Assembly (NCBI RefSeq): GCF_900113085.1
Contig: NZ_FOOC01000001.1
Location: 62,001-126,000, forward strand
Direction of reading: 5' to 3'
DNA length: 64,000 bases
DNA from: Fontimonas thermophila
GTDB taxonomy: Bacteria; Pseudomonadota; Gammaproteobacteria; Nevskiales; Nevskiaceae
The notes under the pieces were generated by a model that ran no database searches, had not been told where the DNA came from, and saw only the letters and a list, made by a program, of their open reading frames with translations. Positions 59,940 through 64,000 of the stretch are shown here, piece after piece; the stretch's first letter is position 1, and the number at the start of each line of letters is the position of its first letter. The translations under genes and the position numbers were made by a program.

Positions 59940-62900
59940 GCCTCACCCAACTGTCGCTGAGGCGGCCGGTCACGGTCGTGATGTTCTTCGTGTGTCTGTC
60001 CGTGATCGGCTTGATCGCCGGCCAGCGCCTGCCGCTCGAATTCCTCCCGGACATCGAGTTTCCCGGCCTGCTCGTCGAAATCCCGTACCGCAACTCCACG
60101 CCCGAGGAGGTGGAACGGCGGATCACGCGTCCGGTCGAGGAGGCGCTCGCCACCCTGTCCGGCATCGAGAACATGCACTCGGAGTCTTCCGACGCCGGCG
60201 CGCAGATTTTCATCCGCTTCGATTGGGGTCAGGACCTGGCGATCAAGGGGGTCGAGGCCCGCGACAAGATCGACGCCATCCGCAACAGCCTGCCGCCCGA
60301 CATCGAGCGGATCCAGATCCGCAAATTCGAAGCAGGCAGCATCCCGGTGCTGACCTTGCGTGTATCCGCCGAGCGCGACCTCTCCGGCGCCTACGACATG
60401 CTCGAACGCAATCTCAAGCGCCGCATCGAACGCCTACCCGGTGTCGCGCGCGTCGAACTCTACGGCGTCGAGCCCAAGGAGGTGCGCATCGAACTCGCCG
60501 CAAGCCGCATCGCCGCCCACGGCATCGACGTGCGCCAGCTCGCAGAAACGCTGCGGCGGGCGAATTTCGCGCAGACCGCCGGTGATCTCATCGAGAACGA
60601 CACGCGCTGGTTCGTCAGACTCGAAGGGCGTTTGCCGACACTGGCGCACATCCGCGACCTGGTCATCGACCGCAGCGGTCTGCGCCTGGGCGATATCGCC
60701 GAGGTGACCTACGCCGATCCGGTGCGTACGTACGGCCGCCATCTCGACGGCCGTTACGCGATCGGCATCAATGTATTCAAAGAGACCGGTGCCAACATGG
60801 TCGATGTCGCCGATCGCGCGCTCGCCGAGATCGACGCGGTGCGGGCACTACCGGAAATGGCCGGCATCACCCTCTACGTGATGGACAACACCGCACAGAG
60901 CGTGCGCGACTCGCTCAACGATCTGACCGAGGCAGGTCTCGTCGGCGCATTGCTGTCGATTGCGATCCTCTACCTGTTCCTGCGCGACTGGCGCAGCACG
61001 CTCATCGTCTCCTGCGCGGTGCCATTGTCGCTGGTGATCACGCTCGCCGCGATGTATTTCCTCGACATCAGCTTGAACATCCTCAGCCTGATGGGCTTGA
61101 TGCTGTCGGTCGGGATGCTGGTCGACAATGCGGTGGTCGTCACCGAGTCGATCTTCAAGGCGCGCGGCGAATGCCAAGACGCAAAAGCGGCGACCATAAC
61201 CGGTGTCGATGGCGTCGCGCTCGCCGTGTCGCTGGGCACTTTGACCACGGCGATCGTCTTCCTGCCCAACGTTTTTGGCGTACAGAACGAGATCACGGTT
61301 TATCTCACGCACGTCGCCATCACGATCTGCGTCGCGCTCGGCGCATCGCTGCTGATCGCGCTGACGCTGATCCCACAGCTGACGACGCGCATTCCGATCG
61401 CAACGCAGACGCGCGCGGCCTGGATGGAACATCTCGCGGCGCGCTATGTGCGCGTGCTCGAATGGACCTTGCGCCATCCCGGCAAGACCGGCGTATTCAT
61501 CCTCGGCGTGCTCGCCAGCGTCGCCGTGCCGGCGAGCCTGGTCAAAACGGACATGTTCCCGCAGGACAGCGGCAAACGCCTGGTGCTGCGCTACAACCTC
61601 AGCGGCGTCTACCGGCTCGACAAGGTCGAGGAGGCGGTGAACACGATCGAGGGCTACCTGCTCGCGAACAAGGCGCGCTTCGAAATCGAATCGGTCTATT
61701 CATATTTCGATCTGAGCCGCGCCGATACCAGCATCATCCTGCTCCCCAAGGAACAACGCCGGCAGACCACGCGCCAGATCAAGGATGCGATCCGCAGCGA
61801 GCTGCCCAAGATCGCGATCGGCGAGCCGAGCTTCGAGGAAAACCGCCAAGGCTCGGGCGAGCGTCTGTCGATACAAATTCTCGGTGAATCCAGCGATCGT
61901 CTGGGTGAGATCGCGCGCGAGATGGAACGCGTCGTACGCAGCGTGCCCGGCTTGACCGACGTCCGGCTGAGAGCGAAGGCGCAGGACTGGGAAGTGCGTA
62001 TCCGCATCGATCGTGACAAGGCGCGTCTCTATGGGCTATCGAGCCAGCATGTCGCCGACGTCGTCGCCGCCGCGATGCGCGGCGTGCCGCTGCGCCCGTA
62101 CCGCACGTCGACCGGGGAGGTGGATCTGCGTCTGGAACTGCGCCGCGCCGACCGGCTGGATCTCGACGCTCTGCGCGCCTTGCCGGTGATCACGCCCGGC
62201 GGCGAGCGTGTCGCGCTCGCCGCAGTCGCGCAGCTGTCGGTCAGCGCGGCTCCGGGAACGATCGAGCGCGAAGACCGGCATACCGCGTTGACCATCGAAT
62301 TCGGTACCGTCGATGGAGTCACTGCCGAAGAGGCTCAGCAACGCGTCGAAGCGACGCTTTCCGGACTGCAGCTGCCGCCGGGCTACAGTTGGCGCTACGG
62401 CAAAGCCTTCGACGAGGAGCAGGAGAGCATGCGGACCATGGTCCAGAACATGCTGCTCGCGGCAGCCTGCATCTACATCGTCATGGCCGCACTGTTCGAA
62501 TCGATCCTCGCACCCAGCGCGATCATCACCGGCATCCTGTTCTCGTACGTCGGCGTCTATTGGTTTTTCCTCGTCACCGGCACCGACTTCTCGTTCATGG
62601 CCCTGATCGGCATGCTGGTGCTGATGGGCATCGTCGTCAACAACGGCATCGTCCTCGTCGATCACGTGAATCAGTTGCGCGCAGCCGGCCAGGAGCGCCG
62701 CCAGGCACTGATCCAAGGCTCGCGCGACCGCCTGCGGCCGATTCTGATGACGGCGGCGACGACGGTGCTGGGCATGGTGCCGCTGGCGCTGGGCGATGCA
62801 ACGGTCGGCGGCGAAGGGCCGGCCTATTACCCGATGGCGCGCGCGATCATCGGCGGCCTGGTCTTTGCCACCTTCGTCTCGCTGCTCGTACTGCCGACGA

Positions 62901-63028
62901 TTTATCTCGCGCTCGAGGATCTCGGACACTGGGGACAGCGCGTGCTGCACCGCGCGCGCCGATGGCCGGGTGTGCGCGCGGTCGCGCAGTCCCGCACCCC
63001 CGGCGCGATGTCGCAGCTGTACGATTGA
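59936..63028 (+). CDS. RND efflux permease 2 (relay residues substituted)
   Basis: This is a second RND permease of 1030 residues, overlapping the first by four bases (ATGA). The overall plan is normal, including LSLRRPVTVVMF at the start and helix-4 LSVGMLVDNAVVV. The second relay Asp is Asn398 (VDN in place of VDD), and the transmembrane-10 Lys is Asn902 (VVNNGIV). In AcrB the equivalent residues Asp408 and Lys940 are needed for proton translocation. The subunit may therefore depend on permease 1 for energy, as suggested for heteromeric pumps such as MdtBC. The substrate is unknown. Confidence 0.92.
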   Translation: MSLTQLSLRRPVTVVMFFVCLSVIGLIAGQRLPLEFLPDIEFPGLLVEIPYRNSTPEEVERRITRPVEEALATLSGIENMHSESSDAGAQIFIRFDWGQDLAIKGVEARDKIDAIRNSLPPDIERIQIRKFEAGSIPVLTLRVSAERDLSGAYDMLERNLKRRIERLPGVARVELYGVEPKEVRIELAASRIAAHGIDVRQLAETLRRANFAQTAGDLIENDTRWFVRLEGRLPTLAHIRDLVIDRSGLRLGDIAEVTYADPVRTYGRHLDGRYAIGINVFKETGANMVDVADRALAEIDAVRALPEMAGITLYVMDNTAQSVRDSLNDLTEAGLVGALLSIAILYLFLRDWRSTLIVSCAVPLSLVITLAAMYFLDISLNILSLMGLMLSVGMLVDNAVVVTESIFKARGECQDAKAATITGVDGVALAVSLGTLTTAIVFLPNVFGVQNEITVYLTHVAITICVALGASLLIALTLIPQLTTRIPIATQTRAAWMEHLAARYVRVLEWTLRHPGKTGVFILGVLASVAVPASLVKTDMFPQDSGKRLVLRYNLSGVYRLDKVEEAVNTIEGYLLANKARFEIESVYSYFDLSRADTSIILLPKEQRRQTTRQIKDAIRSELPKIAIGEPSFEENRQGSGERLSIQILGESSDRLGEIAREMERVVRSVPGLTDVRLRAKAQDWEVRIRIDRDKARLYGLSSQHVADVVAAAMRGVPLRPYRTSTGEVDLRLELRRADRLDLDALRALPVITPGGERVALAAVAQLSVSAAPGTIEREDRHTALTIEFGTVDGVTAEEAQQRVEATLSGLQLPPGYSWRYGKAFDEEQESMRTMVQNMLLAAACIYIVMAALFESILAPSAIITGILFSYVGVYWFFLVTGTDFSFMALIGMLVLMGIVVNNGIVLVDHVNQLRAAGQERRQALIQGSRDRLRPILMTAATTVLGMVPLALGDATVGGEGPAYYPMARAIIGGLVFATFVSLLVLPTIYLALEDLGHWGQRVLHRARRWPGVRAVAQSRTPGAMSQLYD

Positions 63029-63053
63029 ACCTCCGGCATCGCAACGTCGCCCC

Positions 63054-64000
63054 ATGATCCAGAAACTGCTGCTTGGCGCCGCAGCTTCACTGCTGCTGCT
63101 GCTCGCCATTCTGATGCTCCGCACCGCGCAGCTCGACGCACAGGATGCGCTGGCGCCGCCAATCTCACGTATCGAACTCGACGACATGGCGCTGGCCGAG
63201 CGGCTGGCGCGCGCGATCCGTATCCCGACGATCACCCGCCCGGAAACCCCAATCGACCCCAGTGCCTTTGCCGAGTTGCACGGGCTGCTTGCGGCGCAGT
63301 TTCCGCGCGTGCATGCGCAGCTGGCGGTCGAGCGCGTCGGGGATTTCAGTCTGCTGTACCGCTGGGACGGCCGTGACCGGACGCTCAAACCGGCGCTGTT
63401 CGCCGCGCACCAGGACGTCGTACCGGTGGAACCGGGGACCGAACCGCGCTGGACCCACCCTCCATTCTCCGGCGCGATCGCCGATGGCCATGTCTGGGGC
63501 CGCGGCACGCTCGACGACAAATCCAGCCTCATCGCCCAGCTCGAGGCGGTCGAATACCTGCTGGCGCAAGGCTTCCGCCCGCAGCGCACACTCTACTTCG
63601 CCTACGGCCACGACGAGGAAACCGGCGGCGCAGCCGGCGCCGCGCAGATTGCGCGCCTGCTCGGCGCACGCGGCGTGCGGTTCGCCTTCACCCTCGATGA
63701 AGGCAGCGCGATCACCCAGGGCATCATCGCTGGCATCGATCGCCCGGTCGCCGCGATCATGGTCGGCGAGAAGGGCTATGTGACCTTCCGCCTGACCGCG
63801 CGCGGGCGCGGCGGCCACGCCTCCACCCCGAGCGCCGAGGCAGCGATTCCGCGCCTGGCGCGCGCCCTGGCACGGCTCGATGCACGCCCGCTGCCGGCGC
63901 GTCTGACGGAGCCGGTCGCCGACATGCTGGCGCGGCTTGCGCCATACATGCCTTATCCGCAGCGCCTGGTGATCGCCAACCGCGATGTATTCGAACCGCT
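63054..64000 (+). CDS. M20-family metallopeptidase, membrane-anchored (partial)
   Basis: This is a zinc-dependent exopeptidase or amidohydrolase of the M20 family, resembling carboxypeptidase S, and it runs off the right edge after 315 residues. An N-terminal hydrophobic helix (about residues 4-25) suggests a periplasm-facing anchor. Metal-binding motifs are AHQDVVP, GRGTLDDKSSL and GHDEETGG, in the normal order. A dimerisation domain begins near GEKGYVTFRLTARGRGGHAS. It starts 26 bases after the RND operon on the same strand and may be cotranscribed with it, though no functional link is evident. Confidence 0.88.
   Translation, partial: MIQKLLLGAAASLLLLLAILMLRTAQLDAQDALAPPISRIELDDMALAERLARAIRIPTITRPETPIDPSAFAELHGLLAAQFPRVHAQLAVERVGDFSLLYRWDGRDRTLKPALFAAHQDVVPVEPGTEPRWTHPPFSGAIADGHVWGRGTLDDKSSLIAQLEAVEYLLAQGFRPQRTLYFAYGHDEETGGAAGAAQIARLLGARGVRFAFTLDEGSAITQGIIAGIDRPVAAIMVGEKGYVTFRLTARGRGGHASTPSAEAAIPRLARALARLDARPLPARLTEPVADMLARLAPYMPYPQRLVIANRDVFEP

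Overview
The window is a high-GC, gene-dense piece of a gammaproteobacterial chromosome. A Pseudomonas/Xanthomonas-like core (pilMNOPQ next to mrcA, aroK-aroB-dgt, gltBD, rph-rdgB-hemW, trkA-trkH, thrB) sits beside traits seen in hydrocarbon- and lipid-using marine or soil gammaproteobacteria: a Marinobacter-type fatty acyl-CoA reductase and very large ceramidase-like lipoproteins. A Nevskiales/Solimonadaceae-like host is my inference from gene content. No phage, IS element, CRISPR array, tRNA or rRNA was seen.

Region by region. 1-11065 (minus): two giant secreted lipoproteins in one transcription unit. The first encodes a 2540-residue protein (four PKD-like domains, a ceramidase-like module, a GxSxG hydrolase-like module and an unrecognised C-terminal module). 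The second carries three BIG2-like repeats and two ceramidase-like modules, and is broken by a one-base frameshift near position 500 before running off the window. 11227-23915: potassium uptake (trkA-trkH), homoserine kinase, two MFS transporters, an EF-hand/TSUP/thioesterase operon, mgtE, two envelope proteins and DAHP synthase. 24031-30145 (mostly minus): fatty acyl-CoA reductase, a HIT protein divergent from an SDR-like protein, hemolysin III, NfeD-QmcA and SufE. 30277-35744 (plus): rph-rdgB-hemW, rpmE with a clear intrinsic terminator, and malic enzyme translationally overlapped with citrate synthase.

35812-54652: a hypothetical gene and mrcA (minus) diverge from the type IV pilus assembly operon pilMNOPQ (plus), followed by aroK-aroB-dgt. 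A Phd/VapC-like toxin-antitoxin pair (minus) sits between dgt and gltB-gltD; its promoter holds two tandem 12-bp repeats. An uncharacterised membrane-anchored protein follows gltD. 54695-64000: slyD (minus) diverges from a tripartite efflux operon made of a lipoprotein adaptor and two different RND permeases. The second permease lacks two charged residues of the canonical proton relay. A partial, membrane-anchored M20 peptidase ends the window.

The least explained parts are the giant lipoprotein pair with a palindrome next to its -10 element, the asymmetric RND pump with a nested intercistronic hairpin and sigma-54-like promoter, and the toxin with substituted acidic residues. These are sequence-based inferences only; no database search was possible.
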